A stretch of DNA of 64,000 nucleotides from positions 248,001 through 312,000 of the forward strand of contig NZ_CP056050.1 of assembly GCF_021559775.1 (NCBI RefSeq), given 5' to 3'. Of the stretch, positions 40,557 to 49,684 are shown piece after piece. The position numbers and the translations under genes are program-made. Source of the stretch: Gillisella vitis. GTDB taxonomy: Bacteria; Pseudomonadota; Alphaproteobacteria; Rhizobiales; Rhizobiaceae. Each line of letters starts with the position of its first letter. Positions within the stretch are counted from its first letter, which is position 1. Under the pieces are notes generated by a model. It searched no databases. It was not told the DNA's origin and saw only the letters and a list, made by a program, of their open reading frames with translations.

Positions 40557-42782
40557 ATGGACGACGTTCTATCACCCGCCGATTTCATCCAGGCCAGCCG
40601 TGTGCTAAAATTATCATCGCCCCTGGGTGAAGACCAGTTGCTGCCTGAGCGGATGACGGTGGATGAAGGCGTCAATCGCCTGTTCGAAATCACTGTGTCA
40701 GTTCGGGCCAAACGCGAGGCAGTCAAGCCTGAAGAACTGATCGGCAAGCTGGTCGATATCTCCCTGGAAATCCGCCAGGGTGAACTGGACGGGGATGGCG
40801 TGCGCCGGCCGTTCAACGGGCTGGTGACAAACCTGTCCGAAGGACCGCCAGTGACGCGCGGACTTCGCTCCTATACCCTGACCATCCGTCCGCAACTGTG
40901 GCTGCTGTCGCGCCGATCCGATTGCCGGATCTGGCAGAATATGACGGCGATCCAGGTGATGGAAACCCTGTTTTCCGAGCATGGCATTCCGGCCCCCGCA
41001 TATGCTCCTCTGCATAGAACGCCGCCGTCGCGGGAATATTCAACGCAATGGAACGAGACCGATCTTGATTATCTGCTGCGGCGGTTCGAGCAAGAAGGGT
41101 TATTCTACTGGTTTGAACATGAGACCGGCGTTCACCGCCTGAAGGTCAGCGACAGTAAGGTGGCCTGGGGCTCGCCATCGGCTGCGGCAGAAGGCGAACA
41201 GAATGTACGTCTTGCCCAAGGCTCATCAGATCGCAACCACATCAACGAATGGATGCGACAGTTCTCCTACATCCCCGGCCAGCGCGCCGGTGCGGACTGG
41301 AATTTTGAGACGCCGAGCACTGTGCCGCTGAATGTCACGCCATCTCTGATCCAGATGCCGGGGGCCGCCAAACGCGAGCTTTACGAATATCCTGCCAGCA
41401 TCTCCGATGTCAAAGAAGCCGAAGTGGCCGAAACCTTTCGGATGCAGGCCGTGGAGGCTGATCATGAGAGGGTGACGGGCCAGTCCAATGTGCGCTTTCT
41501 GGAAGCCGGTCGCCGGTTCACGCCCTATGAGGAACCGCATCCGGAGCATAAATACGAAGAGCATGTGATTACCCGCATCATGCATCGGGTGGTGGACCGC
41601 TCCTATGAGACGGCCAGCAATGAGATGGAATATGCCAACGCGTTCGAGGCGATCCCGTCACGCGTGCCGCTAACGCCGCACCGGGAGACCAGGCGTCCGC
41701 GCATCGAGGGGACACAGGTGGCGATTGTCGCCGGACCATCGGGCGAGGAGATCCACACGGATCAATACGGACGACTAAAATTATGGTTCCCCTGGGATAG
41801 AAAAGCCCAGAAGGACGGCAGTGATACCTGCTGGGTGCGTGTCGCCCAGGCCTGGGGCGGTGGCACCTGGGGTGCGCAGGTTATTCCGCGGATTGGCATG
41901 GAAGTGATGGTGTCGTTCGTGGATGGCGATCCGGATCGGCCATTGGTGATTGGCGTGGTGCCGAACCCGAAAAACCCGGTGCCTTATGAGCTGCCCGCGA
42001 ACAAGACCCGCATGGTGCTGCGCTCCAACACCCACAAGGGCAGCGGCTTCAACGAGATGACCTTCGAGGACGAGAACGGCAAGGAGAATATGTTCTTCCA
42101 TGCCCAGAAGGATCAGACCATTAAAGTGTTGAATAATCGCGTCAAACGGGTTGATGCTCATCAGGTCGAAAGTATCGGGCAGAATAAATCGATTGATGTC
42201 GGTCAGAATCATCAGGAAAAAATAGGCGGTTCTAAAAATGTCACCGTTGGCGGAGGTGCAAGCTCTTCTCTGTTGGCGTCCCTTGCCAGTATCGCGGCGG
42301 CCGGTGGCATAGACAGCAAGAACGGTTCGTCTGCTATCGGTCACGGTCTGTTGCAGGAATTCGCCGGGGCCATGGCTTCGGCGGGAGTAACGGCGGAGGT
42401 TGCGTCTTTATCGGCGAATGCGGATGTCACCAATGCCGGCAATTTCAGAACGGCGGCCGGCACGGAGCAGGCATCGACGGGATCGACCCTTGGCGGACTG
42501 TTGGGCAAAATTCTGCCGATCAGCGGCATCGTCAACACGGTGATCGAAAAATTTCGCTCCGACACCATTGGAATTGCCCGAACCGAACAGATCGGTCTCT
42601 ACAAGAACACCACCGTCGGTCACACCATGACCATCAACGCTGGCGAGGAATTCATCATCAAATGTGGCGAATCCAAGCTGATGATGGACAAGGCTGGCAA
42701 TGTCACGATCGTCGGCACGAAGTTCAATTTCGCCGCATCGGGACATGTCCAGATCAACGGCGAAGTCATCGATCTGAACTGA
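40557..42782 (+). CDS. vgrG: Type VI secretion spike protein VgrG
   Basis: 741 residues from the ATG at 40557, preceded by GGGGG. The gp27-like domain (TVDEGVNRLFEITVSV; YSTQWNETDLDYLLRRFEQE), the gp5 OB fold (IHTDQYGRLKLWFPWD; WVRVAQAWGGGTWG) and a C-terminal beta-helix (repeats such as NNRVKRVDAHQVESIGQNKS) are in order. An insert near residues 560-640, rich in Ala/Ser/Gly, precedes the last helix turns. VgrG tips the T6SS needle and carries effectors. It is followed after 10 bp by a DUF2169 adaptor gene. No T6SS structural genes are present in the window. Confidence 0.96.
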   Translation: MDDVLSPADFIQASRVLKLSSPLGEDQLLPERMTVDEGVNRLFEITVSVRAKREAVKPEELIGKLVDISLEIRQGELDGDGVRRPFNGLVTNLSEGPPVTRGLRSYTLTIRPQLWLLSRRSDCRIWQNMTAIQVMETLFSEHGIPAPAYAPLHRTPPSREYSTQWNETDLDYLLRRFEQEGLFYWFEHETGVHRLKVSDSKVAWGSPSAAAEGEQNVRLAQGSSDRNHINEWMRQFSYIPGQRAGADWNFETPSTVPLNVTPSLIQMPGAAKRELYEYPASISDVKEAEVAETFRMQAVEADHERVTGQSNVRFLEAGRRFTPYEEPHPEHKYEEHVITRIMHRVVDRSYETASNEMEYANAFEAIPSRVPLTPHRETRRPRIEGTQVAIVAGPSGEEIHTDQYGRLKLWFPWDRKAQKDGSDTCWVRVAQAWGGGTWGAQVIPRIGMEVMVSFVDGDPDRPLVIGVVPNPKNPVPYELPANKTRMVLRSNTHKGSGFNEMTFEDENGKENMFFHAQKDQTIKVLNNRVKRVDAHQVESIGQNKSIDVGQNHQEKIGGSKNVTVGGGASSSLLASLASIAAAGGIDSKNGSSAIGHGLLQEFAGAMASAGVTAEVASLSANADVTNAGNFRTAAGTEQASTGSTLGGLLGKILPISGIVNTVIEKFRSDTIGIARTEQIGLYKNTTVGHTMTINAGEEFIIKCGESKLMMDKAGNVTIVGTKFNFAASGHVQINGEVIDLN

Positions 42783-42792
42783 GGGCGCGTGC

Positions 42793-43863
42793 ATGCTGGG
42801 AAAAAATCTCACGCGCCTTGCTGCCATCGGCTTCGAGCAAGCCCATCGCGACGGCGAGGATATGGGCGTGATCGCGGTGCGAGGACGTTATCAGGTCAAC
42901 GCGGACGGCTCTCTTCAGCTCAGTGATCGGCAGGATATCGTGCTGGTGGATGAGTATGACGGCAATCCCCATACCTCGCCTCTGATCAAAGCTGCTGATC
43001 TCATTCCATTCAAACCGGCAAGCGACATCACGTTTCTCGGTGCAGCCTATGCGCCGGACGGGCGCGCCAAACAGGACTGGCTCGTTGCCATCAAGGTTGG
43101 ACAGCTTTCTCATGCCATTCGGGTGACAGGAGCACGGTCCTGGGTCTGCACCGCAGGCAAATGGCGCTTGTCAGATCCGCAGGAGGCGACCGAGGTTCCG
43201 ATTGATTATCGATTGGCAGCCGGCGATGGCCACATCGAAGGACTGGGCTCGCCCAGCGTTCCCGGCAATCCGATAGGCGTATCGAGGCCGACGCCCGAAC
43301 AGGCGTTGTCATCCGCATCAGTGCCAGCACCACGCATCGATGACGCCGAAGAAGACTATTCCGATCCGTTTTTTGCACGCAAGCCGCTAGGCCTCGGACC
43401 GGTGGCGCCATTCTGGTATTTTCGCCAGAGATATGCTGGCACCTATGACGACACTTGGCAGGCGCATCGTCATCCTCAGCTTCCCGTCGATTTCGACTAT
43501 CGGTTTTATCACTCGGCCCATCCGTCGATGATCTATCCAGGTTTTCTGGCGGGCGACGAGATGGTGGAGATGGCGAGGCTGACGCCTGGCGGCGGGACGT
43601 TCAAGTTCGCGCTCCCTGCGCTGCGCCCTGTTGCGAGCTATCGGTGGCGCGACGGCCGCGAGGTTGTGGTGCAGCTCAACCTCGACGGCGTGCATATCGA
43701 CTTTCGCAATGGCGCCCGGAACGTCGATTTGACCTGGCGCGCCTGGCTGCCGATCTGCCCGAATTTTCTATGTATCAACCTGTCAGACAGGCCGTTTGCG
43801 GATCAGGAAGCGGCCAGCCTGCCACGCGCCAGCCTGCATGGACTGACGGAGGTGCTGGCATGA
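42793..43863 (+). CDS. DUF2169-family T6SS adaptor
   Basis: 356 residues. It matches DUF2169 proteins found between vgrG and PAAR/DUF4150 effectors: GVIAVRGRYQVNADGSL, FKPASDITFLGAAYAPDG, and LGLGPVAPFWYFRQRYAGT with the later YHSAHPSMIYPGFL. Members load PAAR-like effectors onto VgrG. It overlaps the toxin gene by 4 bp (ATGA), fitting this role. Confidence 0.88.
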   Translation: MLGKNLTRLAAIGFEQAHRDGEDMGVIAVRGRYQVNADGSLQLSDRQDIVLVDEYDGNPHTSPLIKAADLIPFKPASDITFLGAAYAPDGRAKQDWLVAIKVGQLSHAIRVTGARSWVCTAGKWRLSDPQEATEVPIDYRLAAGDGHIEGLGSPSVPGNPIGVSRPTPEQALSSASVPAPRIDDAEEDYSDPFFARKPLGLGPVAPFWYFRQRYAGTYDDTWQAHRHPQLPVDFDYRFYHSAHPSMIYPGFLAGDEMVEMARLTPGGGTFKFALPALRPVASYRWRDGREVVVQLNLDGVHIDFRNGARNVDLTWRAWLPICPNFLCINLSDRPFADQEAASLPRASLHGLTEVLA

Positions 43864-45254
43864 GCTATCCATCGCAAGAGGCAAGCCGCGAGACGCGATT
43901 GGGTCTGATCATCTCGAAATATCCTGATGTTTGCCGCTCGCCGCATGCCTGCGTGCCATACAATATTATAGCCTACCAATCCGACGCAGCCGGCACGGCC
44001 GCGACAGTGCATATGACTGGGCAGCGCGCCCACAAGCAAAATTCGGTTGTCACGAAATGCTTCGGCGACGAGCCGGGCGTGGGTCTTGGCGTCAAATCGA
44101 ATACTGTTGGCTCTGTGTGCCATCGCAAAACTCATTCGCGCAATGTCCGTATCGAGGGCCAATGGGCCACCCGCGACACCGACGAATGGTATATGAACAA
44201 CAAGAATACCGTCGGTAAACTGGTTTGGTACACGGGGTCGAAGGATTTTAAGCCAACGCCTCCTTTAGAACAACCGTCCGCTAGCCGGAGCCAGGAAGGT
44301 CTGGTCATGAGCGATGCGACGCCCATGACCTTCGAACCTGGCAAGGAATACGCCTTCAACGATACGACCGGACAATTTACAAAACCCGCCCAAACCCAGC
44401 CGACCGATACGAAGCAGACAGCGTCGGATGGATCGCGATGGTGGACCATCATCAACGGGCTCAAAAACATCCGATCGATCAATCCGAGCGGTGCAGGCGC
44501 TATGGAGCTGATGGGGGCGGCTGACTATTATCTGAAGCAGAACGTCAATGAGCCGACGGACTGGTTGAGTCATGGCTTTCTAAAAACGCAACCGACTCAC
44601 ACGAATACTCCTATCGATAATGGTGTCCCAACCAACACGGCCCCGACCGAACCTGAAAAGAAGCAGGAACTTGAGGAGAAGCAAACGACGGCGCCGGCCA
44701 ATGGGCGGACGGATGGAAATACCAAGATCACGGGGCAACAGAAGCGCAAAAGGGAGTGCCGGTGCGTCACGGGCGCCTATGATGATATCAAGAATGTCTG
44801 CGGTGTCGAATGTGGTTCTGATTATCAGGCGCACCATATCGTGCCGGATTATACGCTGCGTTACGGTAATCGTGCAGAGGCCGAGAAAGGGCAGAAACGA
44901 ATTCCTGGACTGCCAACGTTCGGACAGGGACCTGCGATCTGTTTGAAGGGATATAAGGCCGACGCGGGGAGTGAACATGGACTGGCGCATCAGGCGGATG
45001 AAGAGGTTGCAAAACTTGGTTCAGGATGGAGTACCCCACAGGGAACGGCGGATATGGAGAGCATTAGGAGGATTTCAAGAGATGCGGCTGTTTCTGCAAC
45101 CGAAGGTGAATGTGAACGGGAAATTGACACCGCACTCAATGCTCAACCGTCCTTACGTTCAAATATTCTCGGGCGAACGACCATCATGCCGCCTGCGAAA
45201 GGAACGGAACCTTATAATCTTCTGTCAACCGGTGCTCGCGCAACACTTCACTAA
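43860..45254 (+). CDS. T6SS effector: PAAR-like (DUF4150) N-terminus with HNH/Endo VII-type toxin C-terminus
   Basis: 464 residues. The N-terminal 130 residues (RSPHACVPYNIIAYQSDAAG; VVTKCFGDEPGVGLGVKSN) match the DUF4150/PAAR-like tip domain. A low-complexity linker with TEPEKKQELEEK follows. The C-terminal region from about residue 300 is cysteine-rich (CRCV, NVCGVECGSD). It contains QAHHIVPDY near residue 324 and EHGLAHQADEEV near residue 375, the layout of HNH/Endonuclease VII-fold toxins of the EHHH kind. It would be injected into rivals and cut DNA or RNA. Immunity is expected from the next genes. Confidence 0.82.
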   Translation: MSYPSQEASRETRLGLIISKYPDVCRSPHACVPYNIIAYQSDAAGTAATVHMTGQRAHKQNSVVTKCFGDEPGVGLGVKSNTVGSVCHRKTHSRNVRIEGQWATRDTDEWYMNNKNTVGKLVWYTGSKDFKPTPPLEQPSASRSQEGLVMSDATPMTFEPGKEYAFNDTTGQFTKPAQTQPTDTKQTASDGSRWWTIINGLKNIRSINPSGAGAMELMGAADYYLKQNVNEPTDWLSHGFLKTQPTHTNTPIDNGVPTNTAPTEPEKKQELEEKQTTAPANGRTDGNTKITGQQKRKRECRCVTGAYDDIKNVCGVECGSDYQAHHIVPDYTLRYGNRAEAEKGQKRIPGLPTFGQGPAICLKGYKADAGSEHGLAHQADEEVAKLGSGWSTPQGTADMESIRRISRDAAVSATEGECEREIDTALNAQPSLRSNILGRTTIMPPAKGTEPYNLLSTGARATLH

Positions 45255-45262
45255 GAGGCGAT

Positions 45263-46321
45263 ATGTCAAAAAAACAAGTTAGCTTTACGCGTCTTTGCGC
45301 GGTCAACAGGGACATCGTCTATCTTGGCACCATGCCCGACGATCAGGAACTGGCTACGCCGTTCACGGCTATCTGCCAGTACAATGCGGGAGAGTGGTCT
45401 TATGAGACATTCGATTTCGCGCTGGCAAGTTTGACGCTTTATCGCGAGCCAGACAGTCCTCACCGCGTCCTCTATGTGTTGGGTGAAACTGGCACAGTCG
45501 TCAATTTCCACACGAAGGACCGTGAGACAATCTTGGATCTTCCCAAGGCTCCTCGCACAAAACATAGGCTCGGCTATCTGCAGGCGATCAAACAAATCGG
45601 CGATCACCTTTATGTTTGTGGTGGCGGTGGACAAACCTATCGACGCTCCTCGGAAGGGCAATGGCAGGCATTGGACTTGGATTTATTTGACGGGCCCGAT
45701 GCAATTATGGATCGAAAATCAGAGTTGAGTTTGCTTAGCAGTTTGATGGCTTTACCGGAAAATCAAACTGATGAAAACTATGCAAAATCAAAGGAACTTA
45801 GGGAGAAAAATCAGTCTAATATCCTTTGGAACCTATCCGGCCTCTCCGAAGACAGCATCTACTTTGCAGGGGAAAAGAAAAAGGTCTACTGGTTTGACGG
45901 AGAGAAAATCACCGAAATCCCGACCGAGGCGGATCGTGGCCTCCTCTCCATCTTCGTGGAAAATGAGGACCGCGTCTGGGTCGCCGGCCGTGATGGGAAC
46001 TTCCTCGTCGGCAATCACAAGACAGGGTTTCGTGATCTCGACGCGCTGCGGGGAATTGATGGTTGGCCAAGCTTCAACGGCATGACCATGTTCAACGGGC
46101 GCCTCTATCTCTCCAGCTATGCCGATCCTCGCGGGCTGTTCGTGTTCGATGGCCACCATGTCGAACAAGTGCGCTCCGGTCTTACGCCCGACATCGAGGA
46201 TGTCTCCGCCGTCGATGCGGTCGACGGCGTGCTATGGGTCATGGGCCGCAAGGACTTGCTGCGCTATGACGGTACGCACTGGGAGCGTATCGATTTCCCT
46301 GGCAATGATCCGCTCAGGTGA
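45263..46321 (+). CDS. Beta-propeller-like protein, copy 1 (probable immunity)
   Basis: 352 residues without signal peptide. Repeating motifs of the type YVLGETGTVVNF, LYVCGGGGQTYRRS, VWVAGRDGNFLVGN and LWVMGRKDLLRYDG suggest a beta-propeller of several blades. It starts 8 bp after the nuclease-like toxin gene, the position of an immunity gene, and is followed after 4 bp by a near-copy. Binding of the toxin domain is the simplest role; this is an inference from position. Confidence 0.7.
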   Translation: MSKKQVSFTRLCAVNRDIVYLGTMPDDQELATPFTAICQYNAGEWSYETFDFALASLTLYREPDSPHRVLYVLGETGTVVNFHTKDRETILDLPKAPRTKHRLGYLQAIKQIGDHLYVCGGGGQTYRRSSEGQWQALDLDLFDGPDAIMDRKSELSLLSSLMALPENQTDENYAKSKELREKNQSNILWNLSGLSEDSIYFAGEKKKVYWFDGEKITEIPTEADRGLLSIFVENEDRVWVAGRDGNFLVGNHKTGFRDLDALRGIDGWPSFNGMTMFNGRLYLSSYADPRGLFVFDGHHVEQVRSGLTPDIEDVSAVDAVDGVLWVMGRKDLLRYDGTHWERIDFPGNDPLR

Positions 46322-46325
46322 GCTT

Positions 46326-47378
46326 ATGAAAAAGGCCAGTTTCACGCGTCTTTGCGCGGTCAACAGGGACATCGTCTATCTCGGCACCATGCCCGACGAT
46401 CAGGAACTGGCTACGCCGTTCATGGCTATCTGCCAGTACAATGCGGGAGAGTGGTCTTATGAGTCATTCGATTTCGCGCTGGCGAGTTTGACGCTATATC
46501 GCGAGCCAGGCAGTCCGCACCGTGTCCTCTATGTGCTGGGTGAGACTGGCACAGTGGTCAATTTCCACACGAAGGATCGTGAGACAATCTTGGATCTTTC
46601 CAAGGCTCCTCGCACAAAACATAGGTTTGGTTATCTGGTCAAGATCAGGCAGATCGGCGATCACCTTTATGTTTGTGGTGACGGCGGCCAAACCTATCGA
46701 CGCTCATCGGATGGACAATGGGACGCCTTGGATGTGGAGTTCTATGATGGACCGGATGCGATCATGGATCCCACGTCGGAATTGAGCAAACTGGACGCTC
46801 TGTTGGATCAGAAAGCAAATAGAACCCCCGAAAACTTCGAGAAAATTAAAAAGCTAAGAAAAGAAAATTCGCCAAAAACGTTATGGGACCTTTCCGGCCT
46901 CTCCGAAGACAGCATCTACTTCACCGGAGAAAAAGAAACCGTTTATTGGTTTGACGGAGAGAAAATCGCTGAAATCCCAACCGAGGCGGATCGTGGCCTC
47001 CTCTCCATCCTGGTGGAAAATGAGGACCGCGTCTGGGTCGCTGGCCGTGATGGGAACTTCCTCGTCGGCAATCACAAGACAGGGTTCCGTGATCTCGACG
47101 CGCTTCGTGGCATCGATGGTTGGCCAAGCTTCAACGGCATGACCATGTTCAACGGACGTCTCTATCTCTCCAGCTATGCCGATCCTCGCGGTCTGTTCGT
47201 GTTCGACGGCCACCATGTCGAACAGGTGCGCTCTGGCCTTACGCCCGACATCGAGGATGTCTCCGCCGTCGAAGCGGTCGACGGCGTGCTGTGGGTCATG
47301 GGCCGCAAGGACTTGCTGCGCTATGACGGCACCCATTGGGAGCGCATCGACTTTCCTGGCAATGATCCGTTGAGGTGA
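46326..47378 (+). CDS. Beta-propeller-like protein, copy 2 (probable immunity)
   Basis: 350 residues, a tandem duplicate of copy 1. The first 145 and last 150 residues are almost identical between copies. Residues about 145-190 differ strongly (VEFYDGPDAIMDPTSELSKL against LDLFDGPDAIMDRKSELSLL and beyond). A longer frame from 46119 lies inside copy 1 and is rejected; the ATG at 46326 directly follows copy 1. Divergence limited to one blade suggests a changed recognition surface. Confidence 0.7.
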   Translation: MKKASFTRLCAVNRDIVYLGTMPDDQELATPFMAICQYNAGEWSYESFDFALASLTLYREPGSPHRVLYVLGETGTVVNFHTKDRETILDLSKAPRTKHRFGYLVKIRQIGDHLYVCGDGGQTYRRSSDGQWDALDVEFYDGPDAIMDPTSELSKLDALLDQKANRTPENFEKIKKLRKENSPKTLWDLSGLSEDSIYFTGEKETVYWFDGEKIAEIPTEADRGLLSILVENEDRVWVAGRDGNFLVGNHKTGFRDLDALRGIDGWPSFNGMTMFNGRLYLSSYADPRGLFVFDGHHVEQVRSGLTPDIEDVSAVEAVDGVLWVMGRKDLLRYDGTHWERIDFPGNDPLR

Positions 47379-47382
47379 GCTG

Positions 47383-47856
47383 ATGAGTGGATTTGCAGAC
47401 GCATTTTTCGAACGCATTAATTGCTATCACATGGCCGATTGGCTTCAAGAGACGATGCTGAAGCTAGGGCGACCTATGCCGAACCCTGCTTTGCAACCCG
47501 GAGCATTTTCCAGGTCGGATCGATCCTGGGGTCTCATTCTGACATTCGGCCGAGTTGGGACATCGCTGGATAACTGGCAGGACGAAATCATCTTGGTCAG
47601 CGCCGAAGGCGATAGCACCTCGCCAATGCCATTTGGCCTGGATCCGATAAACGAGACGCCGGCCAGCGCCGCCATGAAACTGTCTGATAATATAGCTGAA
47701 CCAGGCGATGTGAGGGGCGATGCCGATGAGCGCCGGATTTCATTCTTCATGGAAGGGGGACGCCTTATCGAGCTGCGGTTTAATGAGGGCATGATTGGTT
47801 TTGATCGGATCATTATGGCCCGCCTTGGGGAGCCGCAAGAATGGCAGCCAGCCTGA
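47383..47856 (+). CDS. Hypothetical protein of the T6SS island (157 aa)
   Basis: 157 residues, soluble and acidic, starting 4 bp after propeller copy 2. The C-terminus (RRISFFMEGGRLIELRFNEGM) looks like a small beta-sheet of the kind seen in SMI1/Imm-type immunity proteins, but no family can be named. Its tight spacing makes it part of the effector-immunity operon. Confidence 0.6.
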   Translation: MSGFADAFFERINCYHMADWLQETMLKLGRPMPNPALQPGAFSRSDRSWGLILTFGRVGTSLDNWQDEIILVSAEGDSTSPMPFGLDPINETPASAAMKLSDNIAEPGDVRGDADERRISFFMEGGRLIELRFNEGMIGFDRIIMARLGEPQEWQPA

Positions 47857-47897
47857 GACTGATTGGTCGAATGGGCGAAATCGAACGGCAGTAAACA

Positions 47898-48485
47898 ATG
47901 ATCACACCACGATCTAAACGTGCTCCAGAGGAGCGCTTTCACGACGAAGCCATGTATGCCATCCACCGACTGGACATCGACAAGCACAGACAAGATGCCT
48001 GGATGGTCAATCTTTCTCGCGGCGGGAAATCGATCCACATGACCTTCAGCGACAGCACCTATGGTGGGAAGGATCAGGCGCTGGAAGTGGCGCAAGCCTA
48101 CCGCGATGCCGTTCTCCGGGTCGTACCCCCATTGAGCAACAATGATATGCGCATGTTGGTGCGCAAAAATCGCTCAGAAGGCAGCAGCGTGCCGGGCGTC
48201 TATTATATCGGACCCACCGGGGCGCATAAAACCGGTATCTGGATGGCTCGTATTGAGATCGCCCTTGATGATAAAACGCCGATCCCTGCAGGAAAGCGCC
48301 GCCGCCGACAGTTTACGCGCACCTTCAACGTCAGCAAATTCGGCTATGAGGAAGCCCGCCGTATGGCGGAAGAAGAACGCATTCGCATGGTCATGGCTGT
48401 CGAAAATGGCGAAGATCCGGCTTTACGCAGCCCGCAAGCTTTGAAACTTCATGAGAAGCTTACTCGAGACGACAACGACGATTAG
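47898..48485 (+). CDS. AP2-like domain protein
   Basis: 195 residues with two AP2/ERF-like units. The first reads AWMVNLSRGGKSIHMTFSDS with YGGKDQALEVAQAYRDAV. The second reads GIWMARIEI with RRRRQFTRTFNVSKFGYEEA. Both have the pattern W..rI....k...F....yG...A...A...R. Bacterial AP2 domains usually bind DNA and are linked to homing nucleases. Here the gene ends a T6SS effector operon, where it could be a regulator or an accessory protein. Confidence 0.65.
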   Translation: MITPRSKRAPEERFHDEAMYAIHRLDIDKHRQDAWMVNLSRGGKSIHMTFSDSTYGGKDQALEVAQAYRDAVLRVVPPLSNNDMRMLVRKNRSEGSSVPGVYYIGPTGAHKTGIWMARIEIALDDKTPIPAGKRRRRQFTRTFNVSKFGYEEARRMAEEERIRMVMAVENGEDPALRSPQALKLHEKLTRDDNDD

Positions 48486-48504
48486 AGAAGGCATTGTCTT
48501 CAGC

Positions 48505-48536
48505 ACCACCAGAAAAACGGCCGCTTTTCTGGTGGT
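48505..48536 (+). terminator. Inverted repeat, probable terminator of the T6SS island
   Basis: ACCACCAGAAAA (48505-48516) and TTTTCTGGTGGT (48525-48536) are perfect 12-bp arms with an 8-nt loop, 20 bp after the AP2-like gene. There is no T-run after the hairpin, but the T4 lies within the second arm. Confidence 0.6.
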
Positions 48537-48694
48537 CGTGAATAGACCGATATTGGCGTGAGAAAATCACAAGAAAACCCGTTTGAACTTCATCTTACCG
48601 ACGTGATGGCGGCGGGCGGCGTTATGTTTGTGCGGCACCCGGGATCAATCAACCTGTTTTTGATCCGGGCCGTATAGACGCAGAACATTGAAAT

Positions 48695-48967
48695 TTGATC
48701 CCTGCCCCAACGCCCTACCACATCTATGTCGAGCGTATCGCGCCGGAACAGAACATGGCGCGGTTCTATGCGCTTGCTGTTCAGCCGACATTGTTCGGAG
48801 AGGTGTCGCTTGTGCGCGCCTGGGGCCGGATCGGAACGCGCGGACAGTAGATGGTGCGTCTGTTCGACAATGAGAGCCAGGCCACCAACCTGTTCCTCGA
48901 CGTGCTTCGCAAGAAGCGCAAACGAGGTTATCGGCCAAAACGACCTGTGGACATCCAGCGGATCTGA
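48695..48967 (+). pseudogene. WGR-domain protein with internal stop
   Basis: The frame reads HIYVERIAPEQNMARFYALAVQPTLFG, then AWGRIGTRGQ, then TAG (48848-48850), then MVRLFDNESQATNLFLDVLRKKRKRGY to TGA at 48965. Only the single nonsense codon breaks an otherwise complete WGR domain. A TTG at 48695 could be the start. It is related to the intact copy at 39918. Confidence 0.8.
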
Positions 48968-49050
48968 CCCTCGCCCCAATCCTCGCCGATGACAATCCGC
49001 TCATAAGCTGACACGGATTTTATCTTTGTGAGAAGATGCAAGTAATTTCC

Positions 49051-49329
49051 ATGACCACCACCAATGAAATCGCCGACAAGATCGCCGCCGACAACGGCCT
49101 GACAAAGGTTCAGGCCAAGGGCATCGTCGAATCCGTGTTCCAGGCCATCGCCGACGCCGCAGGCTCCGACGCGGAAACGTCAATCCCCGGCTTCGGCAAA
49201 TTTAAGGTGAAAACATCACCTGAGCGCGAGGGTCGCAATCCCGCGACCGGAGAAAAAATGACTGTTGCAGCTTCGAAGAAGCTGACTTTCGCGCCTGCCA
49301 AGGCCCTCAAGGATGCACTGAACAAGTGA
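49051..49329 (+). CDS. HU-family DNA-binding protein
   Basis: 92 residues from MTTTNEIADKIAADNGLTK; an ATG five codons earlier (49036) is an alternative. The HU signature is seen as IPGFGKFKVKTSPEREGRNPATGE, with KLTFAPAKALKDALNK at the end. It is a plasmid-borne nucleoid protein. Confidence 0.94.
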   Translation: MTTTNEIADKIAADNGLTKVQAKGIVESVFQAIADAAGSDAETSIPGFGKFKVKTSPEREGRNPATGEKMTVAASKKLTFAPAKALKDALNK

Positions 49330-49343
49330 TCCCTGACGTGGAG

Positions 49344-49365
49344 AGCCCCGCCGCGAGGCGGGGCA
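49344..49365. terminator. GC-rich hairpin between convergent genes
   Basis: GCCCCGCC-GCGA... and GGCGGGGC form an 8-bp stem between the HU gene and the DUF736 gene. No strong T-run on either side; it is a probable bidirectional terminator. Confidence 0.6.
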
Positions 49366-49372
49366 TCCAGTC

Positions 49373-49684
49373 TCAGTCCCGGTTCGACCGGGACCAGATG
49401 AGGGAGAGGCCTTCCTCGCCTTCGACCTCGATCAGCGTTGCGTAGATCGGAGCCGGGAAGCTCGGGTCGTCGAGCTTGACGGAGAGGTAATCGCGACCTT
49501 CGTTCGAGGTCTTCTTCCAGGCGGCGCCGAATTCGACCGTAGCCCCGGCGAGGATGCGGTAGTCCGGTCCCTTTTCGGAAGTGCGCTCGACCGCGCGGAT
49601 GGTTGCCTTGACGTTGAGGTTGAGGGTCTTGATGGTGCCGGAGAAGCCGTTGCCGGAAGCGGTGAAAGAGCCGATGGTTGCCAT
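49373..49684 (-). CDS. DUF736 family protein
   Basis: 103 residues starting MATIGSFTASGNGFSGTIKT. DUF736 proteins are very common on rhizobial plasmids, usually near relaxase or ParB genes. The text KGPDYRILAGATVEFGAAWKK is diagnostic. Their function is unknown. In-frame codons upstream to 49768 are not needed; the ATG at 49684 matches the family start. Confidence 0.93.
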   Translation of the reverse strand: MATIGSFTASGNGFSGTIKTLNLNVKATIRAVERTSEKGPDYRILAGATVEFGAAWKKTSNEGRDYLSVKLDDPSFPAPIYATLIEVEGEEGLSLIWSRSNRD

